A stretch of DNA of 64,000 bases from Chromohalobacter nigrandesensis. GTDB taxonomy: Bacteria; Pseudomonadota; Gammaproteobacteria; Pseudomonadales; Halomonadaceae. The notes beneath the pieces were generated by a model. The model was not told the origin of the DNA. It made no database searches and worked only from the letters and a program-made list of their open reading frames with translations. The stretch lies in contig NZ_JAKGAM010000004.1 in assembly GCF_023061285.1 (NCBI RefSeq), positions 62,001 through 126,000 of the forward strand, written 5' to 3'. A program made the position numbers and the translations under genes. Below, in pieces: positions 33,978-42,524 of this stretch (position 1 is its first letter; each line of letters opens with the position of its first letter).

Positions 33978-34697
33978 TCAGTAACGGACTGCGAGTCTTC
34001 CTCGTGCATCCACCTGGCCTTGAAGCACTTTCCCATCCGGCATGCGGGCGCGGATCGAGTCGCCTTTGCCGCCATTGTTCAATGCCTCGCCTTCGCGTGT
34101 CACCGAAAAGCCCTCGCCGCCGGCGATGAGCGTCACGGATTCGCCGCGATGCACGAGATAGGGCTGGCGAAGCCTGTCGCCGCGCAGGGCCATGCCTTGG
34201 GCGAGGCGCTGAGTGACGACCTTGCCGATGGCCTGGCTGGGGTCATCAAGGGCATTGCGAGGGCGGCGCGAGACATCGGCGCGTTCCCAGTCGAGCATGT
34301 CGGCGCTAAGGCGCTCACCGTGCTTGATCGCCGTGGACGCTACCAAAAAGCGCACGCTAGCGGTGACGGTAGCCTGTACATAGCGCACTTGCTCATCGTT
34401 GCTGCACCGTATGCCGACCATGACCCGTCCCTGTGGGACGCCTTTGCGAGGCAAAAACGGCTGCGGCGAGTGGCATTCGGGAAGCCGCGAGGTGTCGCTT
34501 TTAAGCTCGACGCCGACATCGTCTCCCAAGGATGCGGCCTGCCCCATCAAGAAATGCCGGGTGGCCTGGGCGATGGGGTCATCCGGTGTAGCCAGCGCGG
34601 CGGGCGTTGCCGTTAACGCCACCAAACCCAGCACAAGCCCACCTAGAAGGTGGGTGAGGCTGAATGCTTGGATTGCCTTACCAACGATGCGCTGCAT
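33978..34697 (-). CDS. flgA: P-ring assembly chaperone FlgA
   Basis: A periplasmic chaperone for FlgI. The 239-residue product has a hydrophobic signal sequence (about 13-36: LTHLLGGLVLGLVALTATPA) and the C-terminal SAF/ChapFlgA domain with VASTAIKHGERLSADMLDWE, AIGKVVTQRLAQGMALRGDR and GKGDSIRARMPDGKVLQGQV. It is divergent from flgB, and flgM lies downstream behind its own promoter, as in enterobacteria. Confidence 0.92.
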   Translation of the reverse strand: MQRIVGKAIQAFSLTHLLGGLVLGLVALTATPAALATPDDPIAQATRHFLMGQAASLGDDVGVELKSDTSRLPECHSPQPFLPRKGVPQGRVMVGIRCSNDEQVRYVQATVTASVRFLVASTAIKHGERLSADMLDWERADVSRRPRNALDDPSQAIGKVVTQRLAQGMALRGDRLRQPYLVHRGESVTLIAGGEGFSVTREGEALNNGGKGDSIRARMPDGKVLQGQVDARGRLAVRY

Positions 34698-34724
34698 TGA
34701 GTAAGCCTGAAAGAGTGCTAGGTC

Positions 34725-34776
34725 AAAAGCCGATGGCTCGATTCTAGTGCGAGAGCGCCATAAGCAAAGGTGGAAA
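34725..34776. promoter_or_regulatory. shared motifs in the flgA/flgB divergent region
   Basis: AAAAGCCGATG (34725-34735) and AAAGGTGGAAA (34766-34776) both recur, the second with one extra G, in the fliF/fliE divergent region at 57395-57414. These are the two places where class 2 flagellar operons should be switched on, so a shared activator or promoter element is plausible. I cannot match it firmly to the FlhDC box. Confidence 0.4.
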
Positions 34777-34909
34777 TGGCGCTCAAATGTCGGCCTGTTT
34801 AATCGTTTGCTGGGACGGCAGCGCGTCTATTCTGCATCGTGAACATTTCCCCATGTCTAGCGAAGGGGAAACGAACCGCGAAACGAACGCGATGACAGGG
34901 ACACAAGGC

Positions 34910-35332
34910 ATGATCGACAAGCTTGCAGGCTACCTGGACCACCACCAGGAGGCGCTTGGCCTTCGCAACGAGCGCCAGAAGGTATTGGCCAACAATATTG
35001 CCAATGCCGATACGCCGAATTATAAGGCGCGCGACTTCGACTTCTCGTCGGAACTGGATCGCGCCATGGAGTCCGGTGGAGGTGGCCGCGAGGGCGGCTT
35101 GTCGCTTGCCACGACATCCACGCATCACCTTCCCGCGCAGGCGCCGGGTGGTGGCGGTGCCCACGACCTGCTGTACCGCGTTCCCGAGCAGCCGAGCCTG
35201 GATGGCAATACCGTTGATATGGATCGCGAGCGCGCTGCGTTCGCTGACAACGCGATGCGTTATCAGGCCAATACCACGATTTTGACTAGCAAGATCCAGG
35301 GCATCAAAGGTGCCATGCAGCCTGAAGGCTAA
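34910..35332 (+). CDS. flgB: flagellar basal-body rod protein FlgB
   Basis: Proximal rod subunit, 140 residues from ATG 34910, which gives the family start MIDKLAGYLDHHQEALGLRN. ATG codons at 34853 and 34892 are in frame but extend beyond the usual length. VLANNIANADTPNYKARDFD is the rod/hook signature. The C-terminal DNAMRYQANTTILTSKIQGI is also typical. First gene of the flgBCDEFGHIJ operon. Confidence 0.93.
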   Translation: MIDKLAGYLDHHQEALGLRNERQKVLANNIANADTPNYKARDFDFSSELDRAMESGGGGREGGLSLATTSTHHLPAQAPGGGGAHDLLYRVPEQPSLDGNTVDMDRERAAFADNAMRYQANTTILTSKIQGIKGAMQPEG

Positions 35333-35341
35333 GGAAACGAT

Positions 35342-35749
35342 ATGTCCATGTTCAGCATTTTCGATATTTCCTCTTCGGCGATGAGTGCGCAGTCGCAGCG
35401 CATGAATACCACCGCCAGCAATATGGCCAACGCCGATAGCGTGGCCGGCCCCGATGGCGAGCCGTATCGCGCCAAGCACGTCATGTTTCAGGCGCAGTCG
35501 CAGGGCGGCAGCGAGCTGGGTGGCGTGCGCGCGACCGAGGTGGTCGAGGACGATACGCCTCCGCGCATGGAGTACCGTCCCGAGCATCCCTTGGCGGATG
35601 AAGAGGGCTACGTGGCCATGCCCAACGTCAACCCGGTCGACGAAATGGTCGACATGATCGCGGCATCACGTTCCTACCAGGCCAACGTCGAGGTCATGAA
35701 CACCAGTAAGTCATTGATGAGCCAGACGCTCACCATCGGACAAGGTTAA
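35342..35749 (+). CDS. flgC: flagellar basal-body rod protein FlgC
   Basis: Proximal rod subunit, 135 residues, starting 9 nt after flgB. SAMSAQSQRMNTTASNMANA is the N-terminal rod motif. PNVNPVDEMVDMIAASRSYQ and ANVEVMNTSKSLMSQTLTIG form the C-terminal coiled-coil half. Length and features are normal for the family. Confidence 0.95.
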   Translation: MSMFSIFDISSSAMSAQSQRMNTTASNMANADSVAGPDGEPYRAKHVMFQAQSQGGSELGGVRATEVVEDDTPPRMEYRPEHPLADEEGYVAMPNVNPVDEMVDMIAASRSYQANVEVMNTSKSLMSQTLTIGQG

Positions 35750-35760
35750 CGGAGAGAGAT

Positions 35761-36474
35761 ATGGCTAGCCCCGTCATCGGCAGCAATGCGCTTGCCTCGA
35801 TCAACGGCACCCCCAATGCCAGCGCCAACGAAGCGAACGAGACCCGTACCACGGGTGCGGAGTCCTCGCAGGATCTCAACGACCGCTTCATGACGTTGTT
35901 GATCACCCAGATGCAGAACCAAGATCCGACGAAGCCGATGGACAACTCGGATATGACGGCGCAACTGGCGCAGATCAATACCGTCAGCGGCATTCAGGAA
36001 CTCAACGACTCGCTGGGCGAGATCAATAACCAGATTGATGCCGGCAAGACATTGCAGGCTTCGTCGTTGATCGGCGAGGGCGTGATGGTGCCGGGCAGTA
36101 CCGTGCGCGTGGGTGAAGGTGAAGACGGTAGCACCGTGGCCACACCGCTGGGTGCCGAGCTGGAGACGGGCGCCGACGAGCTTGAGATCACCATCACCAA
36201 TGGCTCCGGCCAGGTGGTTCACCAGAGTGTCGAGGAAAACGTGCCGGAAGGCGTGCAGGCTTTCGATTGGCCGGGTACGGGCATGGATGGCAATGCTGTG
36301 GCCGAGGGTGCCTATAACGTCGAGATGACGGCCAAGGTCGGTGGTGAAGACGTCTCCGTTACGCCGCTCAACTACGCCATGGTGCAAGGGGTGACTTCGG
36401 GTGAGAGCGGGCCGACCCTCGACTTGGGGACATCCGATAGCGTCGCCCTAGACGACGTGCGCCAGATTCTTTGA
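35761..36474 (+). CDS. flgD: hook assembly scaffold FlgD
   Basis: The hook-capping protein, 237 residues. The conserved N-terminal block FMTLLITQMQNQDPTKPMDN then SDMTAQLAQINTVSGIQELN is present. The C-terminal FlgD Ig-like/tudor domain includes PEGVQAFDWPGTGMDGNAVA. It is strongly acidic, as elsewhere in this genome. It is 11 nt downstream of flgC with GGAGAG before the ATG. Confidence 0.95.
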   Translation: MASPVIGSNALASINGTPNASANEANETRTTGAESSQDLNDRFMTLLITQMQNQDPTKPMDNSDMTAQLAQINTVSGIQELNDSLGEINNQIDAGKTLQASSLIGEGVMVPGSTVRVGEGEDGSTVATPLGAELETGADELEITITNGSGQVVHQSVEENVPEGVQAFDWPGTGMDGNAVAEGAYNVEMTAKVGGEDVSVTPLNYAMVQGVTSGESGPTLDLGTSDSVALDDVRQIL

Positions 36475-36527
36475 TCACGACTTACTCTTTGATGTTTTTA
36501 CGACTTCTATAACGCGGGGAAGAGAAA

Positions 36528-37757
36528 ATGGGCTTTGCACAATCATTGAGCGGGGTTAACGCAGCCTCGTCGCAGTTGGACACCATCGGCAATAATATCT
36601 CCAACTCGCAGACCGTGGGTTTCAAGAGTGGCACGACGCAGTTTGCGGATATCTTCGCTAACGGTCAGGGGCTGGGCACGCGCGTCTCGGACACGGTACA
36701 GAACTTCGGTACCGGCAGCCTCGAAACCACCGGACGCGATCTTGACCTGGCCATCGCCGGTGAGGGGTTCTTCCAGTTCTCGCAGAACGAGCAAATGGCG
36801 TATTCGCGCAACGGTCAGTTGAGCATGAGCGCCGACGGCTATTTCGAGAATGCCCAGGGCGCGCGCCTGACCGACCAGCAGGGCGAGCCGCTGCAGGTCA
36901 CCGAGTTCAGTCAGGCTGCCCAGGCAACGGGCACTGAAACTGGCGCTCAGGCGGAGTTCAACCTGGATGCCGAGGCTGAAACGATTGATCGTGCTGCGAA
37001 TGATTTTGATCCTGAGAACGCGGACACGTATTCCTATGCAACCAACGCTGGCAGCGTTTATGACTCGCAAGGTGTCGCGCATGATATGACGCTCTATTAC
37101 ACCAAAACAGGGGGTAATCAATGGGAAGCTCGGGCGTCAATTTCTAACCCGTATGACCCGAATGGTGCTGCTGTTTTCAGTGACCCTGATTTTTCTGAGA
37201 CGGGTGGAAACGAGATTACTTTCGATGCCAATGGGGCAATCGATACGGGTGCACAGATTGAAGACATGGAATTTGACTTAACCCAAGGTGGAACGCTTAA
37301 CGTCGGAGCCGATAACCCTGAATTCGATCTCGACTTAGCTAATACCACCCAGTATGGCGCTGACTTCGAACTGAGAAACTTTGCTCAAGACGGACGTAGC
37401 TCGGGCACTTTCGTGGGCGTGGATATCACCGAGAACGGTGAGATCATGGCCAACTATTCCAACGGTAATAGCGGTGAAGTCGGTACCATCGGCATGGCCA
37501 GCTTCCGCAATCCCGAAGGGCTGACGCCAGAGGGCGATAACCTGTGGACGGCGACCGAGGCCTCCGGCGCGGCACTGACAGGGCAGGCCGGTACCGGTCA
37601 GATGGGGAGCCTGGAATCGGGCACCGTGGAAGCCTCCAACGTCGACCTGACCCAGGAGCTGGTGGACATGATCATCGCCCAGCGCAACTTCCAGGCCAAC
37701 AACAACGCCATCCAGACCCAGTCCGATATTCTGGAAACGGTCACCAACTTGCGCTAA
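36528..37757 (+). CDS. flgE: flagellar hook protein FlgE
   Basis: Hook subunit, 409 residues. N-terminal SGVNAASSQLDTIGNNISNS and C-terminal AQRNFQANNNAIQTQSDILE are the conserved axial regions. The variable outer domain (about residues 150-290; 36980-37400) is noticeably richer in A/T and in Asp/Asn than the flanks, which suggests a mosaic or exchanged segment. GGGGAAGAG precedes the ATG. A hairpin follows the stop. Confidence 0.95.
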   Translation: MGFAQSLSGVNAASSQLDTIGNNISNSQTVGFKSGTTQFADIFANGQGLGTRVSDTVQNFGTGSLETTGRDLDLAIAGEGFFQFSQNEQMAYSRNGQLSMSADGYFENAQGARLTDQQGEPLQVTEFSQAAQATGTETGAQAEFNLDAEAETIDRAANDFDPENADTYSYATNAGSVYDSQGVAHDMTLYYTKTGGNQWEARASISNPYDPNGAAVFSDPDFSETGGNEITFDANGAIDTGAQIEDMEFDLTQGGTLNVGADNPEFDLDLANTTQYGADFELRNFAQDGRSSGTFVGVDITENGEIMANYSNGNSGEVGTIGMASFRNPEGLTPEGDNLWTATEASGAALTGQAGTGQMGSLESGTVEASNVDLTQELVDMIIAQRNFQANNNAIQTQSDILETVTNLR

Positions 37758-37768
37758 TCCCTGAGCCG

Positions 37769-37787
37769 GCCGGCCGTTTTGGCCGGC
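37769..37787 (+). terminator. hairpin between flgE and flgF
   Basis: GCCGGCC-GTTTT-GGCCGGC is a perfect 7-bp stem with a further overlapping GCCGGC copy upstream. It is followed by TTCATTC, not a full U-run. It may reduce transcription into flgF, leaving hook protein in excess. Confidence 0.5.
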
Positions 37788-37820
37788 TTCATTCGTTGTG
37801 AGTCGAGCAGGACGATCAGC

Positions 37821-38585
37821 ATGGATCGGATCATCTATACCGCCGGTAGCGGCGCCAGCCAATCGATGAATCAGCAGGCGGTGGTCAGTCACAATCTGTC
37901 CAACGTCTCGACACCGGGGTTTCGCGCTGAGCTCGATGCGATGCGCGCGGTGCCGGTGGAAGGCGATGGCCGCCTGGAGACACGCACCACGGTGGCAGCG
38001 ACCACGCCGGGTACGGATTTCTCGCCGGGTACCATGAACGCGACAGGGCGGCGCCTGGATGTCGCCATGCAAGAGAATGCCTTTCTGGCCATTCAGGATC
38101 CGCAAGGCGGCGAGGCTTATACCAAGCGTGGCGATTTGCAGGTGAGTGCGGATGGCATGTTGACCGTCAAGGGCGAGCCGGTCATGGGCGATAACAACGC
38201 GCCGGTCGTGGTGCCGCCGGATGCGGATTTCTCGATTGGCTCGGACGGTTCGATCAGTGTCATCGAAGCCGGCGCCAATCCCGATGAAGTCGCGCCGGTG
38301 GGCCGCTTGAAGCTGGTCACGCCGGACCAGCAGGAATTGACGCGTGGCGACGATGGCTGGTTTCGCCTGCCGCCGGGTGAGGATGCCGAGATAGCAGCGC
38401 CGCAACCCCAGAACGAGGATGCGCGCTTGCGCTCCGGCGTGCTGGAAGGCAGTAACGTCAGCGCCACGGATGCCATGGTCGCGATGATCGACGGCGCGCG
38501 TCGCTACGACATGCAGATGAAGGTGATCGAGAGCGCCGACCAGAATGCGCAACGCGCCAACAGCTTGTTGTCGATTCAAGCCTAA
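37821..38585 (+). CDS. flgF: flagellar basal-body rod protein FlgF
   Basis: Rod protein of 254 residues from ATG 37821 (AGGA upstream). MDRIIYTAGSGASQSMNQQA then VVSHNLSNVSTPGFRAELDA is the standard FlgF start. The C-terminal RSGVLEGSNVSATDAMVAMI is the flg_bbr_C region. It follows the flgE hairpin and is 55 nt before flgG. Confidence 0.94.
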   Translation: MDRIIYTAGSGASQSMNQQAVVSHNLSNVSTPGFRAELDAMRAVPVEGDGRLETRTTVAATTPGTDFSPGTMNATGRRLDVAMQENAFLAIQDPQGGEAYTKRGDLQVSADGMLTVKGEPVMGDNNAPVVVPPDADFSIGSDGSISVIEAGANPDEVAPVGRLKLVTPDQQELTRGDDGWFRLPPGEDAEIAAPQPQNEDARLRSGVLEGSNVSATDAMVAMIDGARRYDMQMKVIESADQNAQRANSLLSIQA

Positions 38586-38640
38586 TCGCGCCAACGAATT
38601 TCCGGCATCGCTCTGCGGTGCCCTCTAACAGGTAAGAGTC

Positions 38641-39423
38641 ATGATTAGATCGCTGTGGACGGCCAAGACGGGGCTTGAATCCCAACAGGTCAAGCTCGAC
38701 GTCATTTCCAACAACCTCTCCAACGTGTCGACCAATGGCTTCAAGCGCTCGCGGCCGGTTTTCGAGGATCTGCTCTATCAGAACGTGCGCCAACCCGGTG
38801 CGCAGGCCACGGCGGTGGATACATTGCCTTCCGGCTTGCAGGTGGGCACTGGGGTGCGGCCGGTTGCCACCGAGCGTTTGCACACCCAGGGTGGCTTGCA
38901 GAACACCGATAACTCCAAGGACCTGGCCATCAATGGCGACGGCTTCTTCGCGGTACAGATGCCCGACGGGACTGCGGCATATACCCGTGACGGCAGCTTC
39001 CAGATCGACCAGAACGGCCAGATGGTCACCGCAGGAGGGTATCCGCTCGATCCGCCCATCGTGATTCCCGAGAACGCGCTATCGGTGACGGTGGGCCAGG
39101 ATGGCGTGGTCTCCGTCACCCAGCCTGGCGATAACGCCACGCAGGAAGTCGGGCAGCTCACGGTCTCCAAGTTCATCAACCCTGCCGGCCTGGAGAGCAT
39201 GGGCGAGAACCTTTATCAAGAAACCGATGCCTCCGGTCCGCGCAATGATTTGATTCCGGGCATGGAAGGTGCAGGGCGGCTGTATCAAGGCTACGTCGAA
39301 ACCTCCAACGTCAACGTGGTGGAGGAGATGGTCAGCATGATCGAGACCCAGCGTGCCTATGAAATCAACAGCAAGGCGGTGGAAACCTCCGATCAGATGC
39401 TGTCGCGCTTGACGCAGCTTTGA
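38641..39423 (+). CDS. flgG: distal rod protein FlgG
   Basis: The 260-residue distal rod subunit. [20 protein letters not shown] then [20 protein letters not shown] and [15 protein letters not shown] are diagnostic, as is the C-terminal [20 protein letters not shown]. Length equals that of E. coli FlgG. The stop overlaps the flgH start by one base. Confidence 0.96.
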   Translation: MIRSLWTAKTGLESQQVKLDVISNNLSNVSTNGFKRSRPVFEDLLYQNVRQPGAQATAVDTLPSGLQVGTGVRPVATERLHTQGGLQNTDNSKDLAINGDGFFAVQMPDGTAAYTRDGSFQIDQNGQMVTAGGYPLDPPIVIPENALSVTVGQDGVVSVTQPGDNATQEVGQLTVSKFINPAGLESMGENLYQETDASGPRNDLIPGMEGAGRLYQGYVETSNVNVVEEMVSMIETQRAYEINSKAVETSDQMLSRLTQL

Positions 39424-40163
39424 TGAGGAGTCGCGTCGTGAAGGGAGTGGAAGTGGAAAGCGCGATGGGCGGATTAATGGCTGGCCGCGACGGGCTGGGC
39501 ATCTTGGCACGCGTGCTATGCCTGCTCGTGCTGTTGATCATGAGCGGCTGTGCGCAGTTGCCGCATGAGTCGGTGGTGCCCGATACCGGTCCGGTGAGCT
39601 ATCCCGAGTCACCCATGTCGCAGCCCAACGGGGCGATTTATCAGGCGCGCTACGGATATCAGCCGCTCTTTCAGGACCGGCGTCCGCGTCAGATCGGCGA
39701 CATCATCACCATCACGATCAACGAAGATGTCAGCGCCAGCAAGGACTCCTCGGCCAATGCCAACCGCGAGGGCAGCGCGGCGCTGGATCTGGAGACGATC
39801 CCCGATCTGATGAGCTTTCTCGAAGAGTACGGTACGGATATCTCGGGTGAGAACGACTTCGAAGGTAGTGGTGGTGCGAGCGCCAGTAACACCTTCACGG
39901 GCACTCTGACGGCGACGGTAGTGGATATCCTGCCCAACGGCAATCTTAGTATCCGCGGGGAAAAACGTATCGCCATCAATCAGGGCACCGAGTACATCCG
40001 CTTCTCTGGGGTCGTCGATCCGCGTTCGGTGACGACGCAGAACACCGTTCCCTCGGGGCAGGTGGCCGATGCACGTATCGAATACGTGGGTGATGGTTAC
40101 ATCAACGAGGCGCAGCACATGGGTTGGCTCCAGCGCCTTTGGTTGAACATTGCGCCTTTCTGA
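39423..40163 (+). CDS. flgH: L-ring lipoprotein FlgH
   Basis: Outer-membrane L-ring subunit. From ATG 39423 the product has 246 residues with a hydrophobic leader and lipobox LIMSGC (Cys near 43), so the leader is long and a later ATG (39465 or 39477) may be the true start. [20 protein letters not shown] then [20 protein letters not shown] and the C-terminal [20 protein letters not shown] are typical. Its last codons and stop are part of a 17-bp tandem duplication. Confidence 0.93.
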   Translation: MRSRVVKGVEVESAMGGLMAGRDGLGILARVLCLLVLLIMSGCAQLPHESVVPDTGPVSYPESPMSQPNGAIYQARYGYQPLFQDRRPRQIGDIITITINEDVSASKDSSANANREGSAALDLETIPDLMSFLEEYGTDISGENDFEGSGGASASNTFTGTLTATVVDILPNGNLSIRGEKRIAINQGTEYIRFSGVVDPRSVTTQNTVPSGQVADARIEYVGDGYINEAQHMGWLQRLWLNIAPF

Positions 40164-40184
40164 TGAGTGCGCCTTTCTGATGAG
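40151..40184 (+). repeat. 17-bp tandem duplication at the flgH stop
   Basis: TGCGCCTTTCTGATGAG occurs twice in immediate succession. The first copy contains the flgH stop. The second repeats it in the flgH-flgI spacer. Confidence 0.9.
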
Positions 40185-40197
40185 GATGAGATACGTC

Positions 40198-41307
40198 ATG
40201 AGAAGTTTGCAGCGGTGGATGGGCGTGCTGTTGTTGTGTGGCCTCTGCGCCGCCCCCGCGCAGGCCGAGCGCATTCGTGACCTGGCGAGCTTTGCCGGAG
40301 TCCGCGAGAACCAGTTGGTGGGCTATGGTCTGGTCGTGGGGCTGGATGGCTCGGGCGACCAGACGACGCAGACGCCGTTCACGGGCCAGACGTTGATCAA
40401 CATGCTCTCGCAGTTGGGCGTGACCATTCCCGAAGGGACCAACATGCAGTTGCGCAATGTGGCGGCGGTCATGGTCACGGCGCAGATGCCTCCCTTCGCG
40501 CGTCAGGGACAGGAGATGGATATCACCGTCTCCTCGATGGGTAACGCCGACAGCCTGCGTGGCGGTACGCTACTGATGACGCCGCTGCGTGGGGTGGATG
40601 GCAACGTCTACGCGATGGCACAGGGCAACTTGCTGGTCGGCGGCGTCGGTGCCCAGCAGGCCGGCAATAGTGTTCAGGTCAACCACACGGCGGCTGGGCG
40701 GATTCCCGGTGGGGCCACTGTCGAGCAGGAAGTGGCTCTGCGCCTGGGGCGCGGTGACGGCACGCTGGATCTTTACCTCAATGAGTCCGACTTTACTACG
40801 GCGCAGCGTGTGGTCGAGGCCATCAACCAAGACTTCGGTACACCAGTCGCGGCAGCGATGGATGGTCGCTTGATTCGCCTGAAATCGCCTAGTGACAGTA
40901 ACTCGCGGGTCAATTTCATGGCGCGTATCCAGAACCTGGATGTCACACCCAACGAAGGCCCGGCCAAGGTCATCGTCAATTCGCGTACCGGTTCGGTGGT
41001 CCTCAACCGTGAGGTGACATTGGACCGCGCGGCGGTAGCGCACGGCAATCTCTCGGTGACCATCGATTCCACTCCTCAGGTCAGCCAGCCCAATCCTCTG
41101 GGTGAGGGCGAGACCGTGGTGGTGCCGGATGCGGATGTTTCCATCCAGCAAGAAGGCGGAGCGCTGCAAATGGTCAATACCAGCGCCGATCTCATGGATG
41201 TCGTCAATGCGCTCAATGCGCTGGGCGCCGATCCGCAGGATTTGATGTCGATTCTGCAGGCGCTGAAGTCGGCGGGCTCACTCAATGCAGAACTGGAGAT
41301 CATTTGA
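40198..41307 (+). CDS. flgI: P-ring protein FlgI
   Basis: Periplasmic P-ring subunit of 369 residues from ATG 40198, with a cleavable signal peptide ([16 protein letters not shown] then [20 protein letters not shown]). [20 protein letters not shown] and the C-terminal [20 protein letters not shown] then [18 protein letters not shown] are family hallmarks. Upstream in-frame ATGs lie in the duplicated spacer and are less likely starts. The stop overlaps the flgJ ATG by one base. Confidence 0.95.
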   Translation: MRSLQRWMGVLLLCGLCAAPAQAERIRDLASFAGVRENQLVGYGLVVGLDGSGDQTTQTPFTGQTLINMLSQLGVTIPEGTNMQLRNVAAVMVTAQMPPFARQGQEMDITVSSMGNADSLRGGTLLMTPLRGVDGNVYAMAQGNLLVGGVGAQQAGNSVQVNHTAAGRIPGGATVEQEVALRLGRGDGTLDLYLNESDFTTAQRVVEAINQDFGTPVAAAMDGRLIRLKSPSDSNSRVNFMARIQNLDVTPNEGPAKVIVNSRTGSVVLNREVTLDRAAVAHGNLSVTIDSTPQVSQPNPLGEGETVVVPDADVSIQQEGGALQMVNTSADLMDVVNALNALGADPQDLMSILQALKSAGSLNAELEII

Positions 41308-42404
41308 TGAGTGTCGATGGGCTCAGCAATCAGTTCGCACTCGATGTGCAGTCGTTGTCGCGGCTCAAGCATACGGCCAGTCAATCGCCCGAGAAGGGGC
41401 TCTCCCAGGCGGCGGATCAGTTCGAGGCGGTGTTCCTGCAGATGATGCTCAAGAGCATGCGCGACGCGATTCCGCAGTCCGATCTGCTCAACAGCAATGA
41501 GACCGATACCTATACCTCGATGCTCGACAAGCAATGGGCACAAAAGCTCTCGGGTGACGTTGGGCTCTCGGATATGTTGGTCGAGCAGTTGCAGGGGAGA
41601 GGCATTGTCGGCCGTGATGACGATGTCACGCGCAGCGATCTGATCGCCGGTATTCCGCGAGGCACGCCGCAGGTGCTGAGCGATCCGGTGGTTCCCAAGG
41701 ATGATGCAGCTCCCAAGGATGACGCTGCGACGCAGGCATCCGGCGCGTCGTCTTCACCGTCAGCGTCGTCGGAAGTGGCGGAAAATAGTGAGGCACGGTC
41801 GCCGGCGTCTGAAGTCGACACTGGCGAGACACGCACGGCGCCGCATGTCGAGGAATTCGTGTCACGCTTGCGTGAGCCTGCCGAGGTGGCTGCCCAGGAT
41901 AGTGGCGTGCCTTCGTCATTGATTCTGGCGCAAGCGGCATTGGAAACCGGCTGGGGCGAGCGCGAGATCCCCACCCGCGATGGTGGCAATAGCCATAATC
42001 TCTTCGGTATCAAGGCCAGCGATGGCTGGGACGGTGATGCCACTAGCATCATGACCACGGAGTATGTCGACGGGCGTGCTCGTCAGCAAAGCGATGAGTT
42101 CCGTGTCTACGACTCCTTCGAGGCTGCGTTCAAGGACTACGCCCAATTGATCGGTAACAACCCGCGTTACGAGGGCGTGGTCACCGCATCGACACCTGAG
42201 AACGCGGCGCGCGCCTTGCAGTCCGGCGGCTATGCCACCGATCCGAACTATGCCGATAAGGTGATCGATGTCATGGCGCAGATCGATGACGGTTCCGTGA
42301 GTGGCCCGGCGTTGGCCAGTGCCGCCGAGCGTTCTGGCACAGGTGCAGACGCTGACAATGCCGACCCCTATGGTGTGTCGCGTATGCCCACGGGCATTTT
42401 CTGA
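41307..42404 (+). CDS. flgJ: rod assembly protein and peptidoglycan hydrolase FlgJ
   Basis: A dual-domain protein of 365 residues. The rod-capping N-terminal domain (about 30-100) has ADQFEAVFLQMMLKSMRDAI. An acidic Ala/Ser/Pro linker (about 130-190) leads to a C-terminal GH73 glucosaminidase (about 200-325) with SLILAQAALETGWGEREI (catalytic Glu) and NSHNLFGIKASDGWDG. It digests the wall locally as the rod passes. Confidence 0.95.
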   Translation: MSVDGLSNQFALDVQSLSRLKHTASQSPEKGLSQAADQFEAVFLQMMLKSMRDAIPQSDLLNSNETDTYTSMLDKQWAQKLSGDVGLSDMLVEQLQGRGIVGRDDDVTRSDLIAGIPRGTPQVLSDPVVPKDDAAPKDDAATQASGASSSPSASSEVAENSEARSPASEVDTGETRTAPHVEEFVSRLREPAEVAAQDSGVPSSLILAQAALETGWGEREIPTRDGGNSHNLFGIKASDGWDGDATSIMTTEYVDGRARQQSDEFRVYDSFEAAFKDYAQLIGNNPRYEGVVTASTPENAARALQSGGYATDPNYADKVIDVMAQIDDGSVSGPALASAAERSGTGADADNADPYGVSRMPTGIF

Positions 42405-42424
42405 GCGTCTGTATGGATTTTTCC

Positions 42425-42451
42425 TCAAGTCGTGCGTGGGCTTGCCGATAC
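42425..42451 (+). promoter_or_regulatory. FliA (sigma28) promoter of flgKL
   Basis: TCAAG-N14-GCCGATAC has 4 of 5 and 7 of 8 matches with exact spacing, 73 bp before flgK. It allows class 3 expression of the hook-filament junction genes. Confidence 0.75.
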
Positions 42452-42524
42452 AACAAGTAATCACTATTCGTCGTGCCGGCTACCCTTGGTAGCGCCCCGG
42501 TACCCCTAGCCAGGAAAACGTGTC

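Noticed and set aside
37335-38594. 419-codon frame antisense to flgE/flgF
   Set aside because: Opposite two well-conserved genes, with low-complexity His/Arg/Ala composition.
42254-42261. GCCGATAA inside flgJ as a FliA -10
   Set aside because: No -35 match at the correct distance and it lies within conserved coding sequence.
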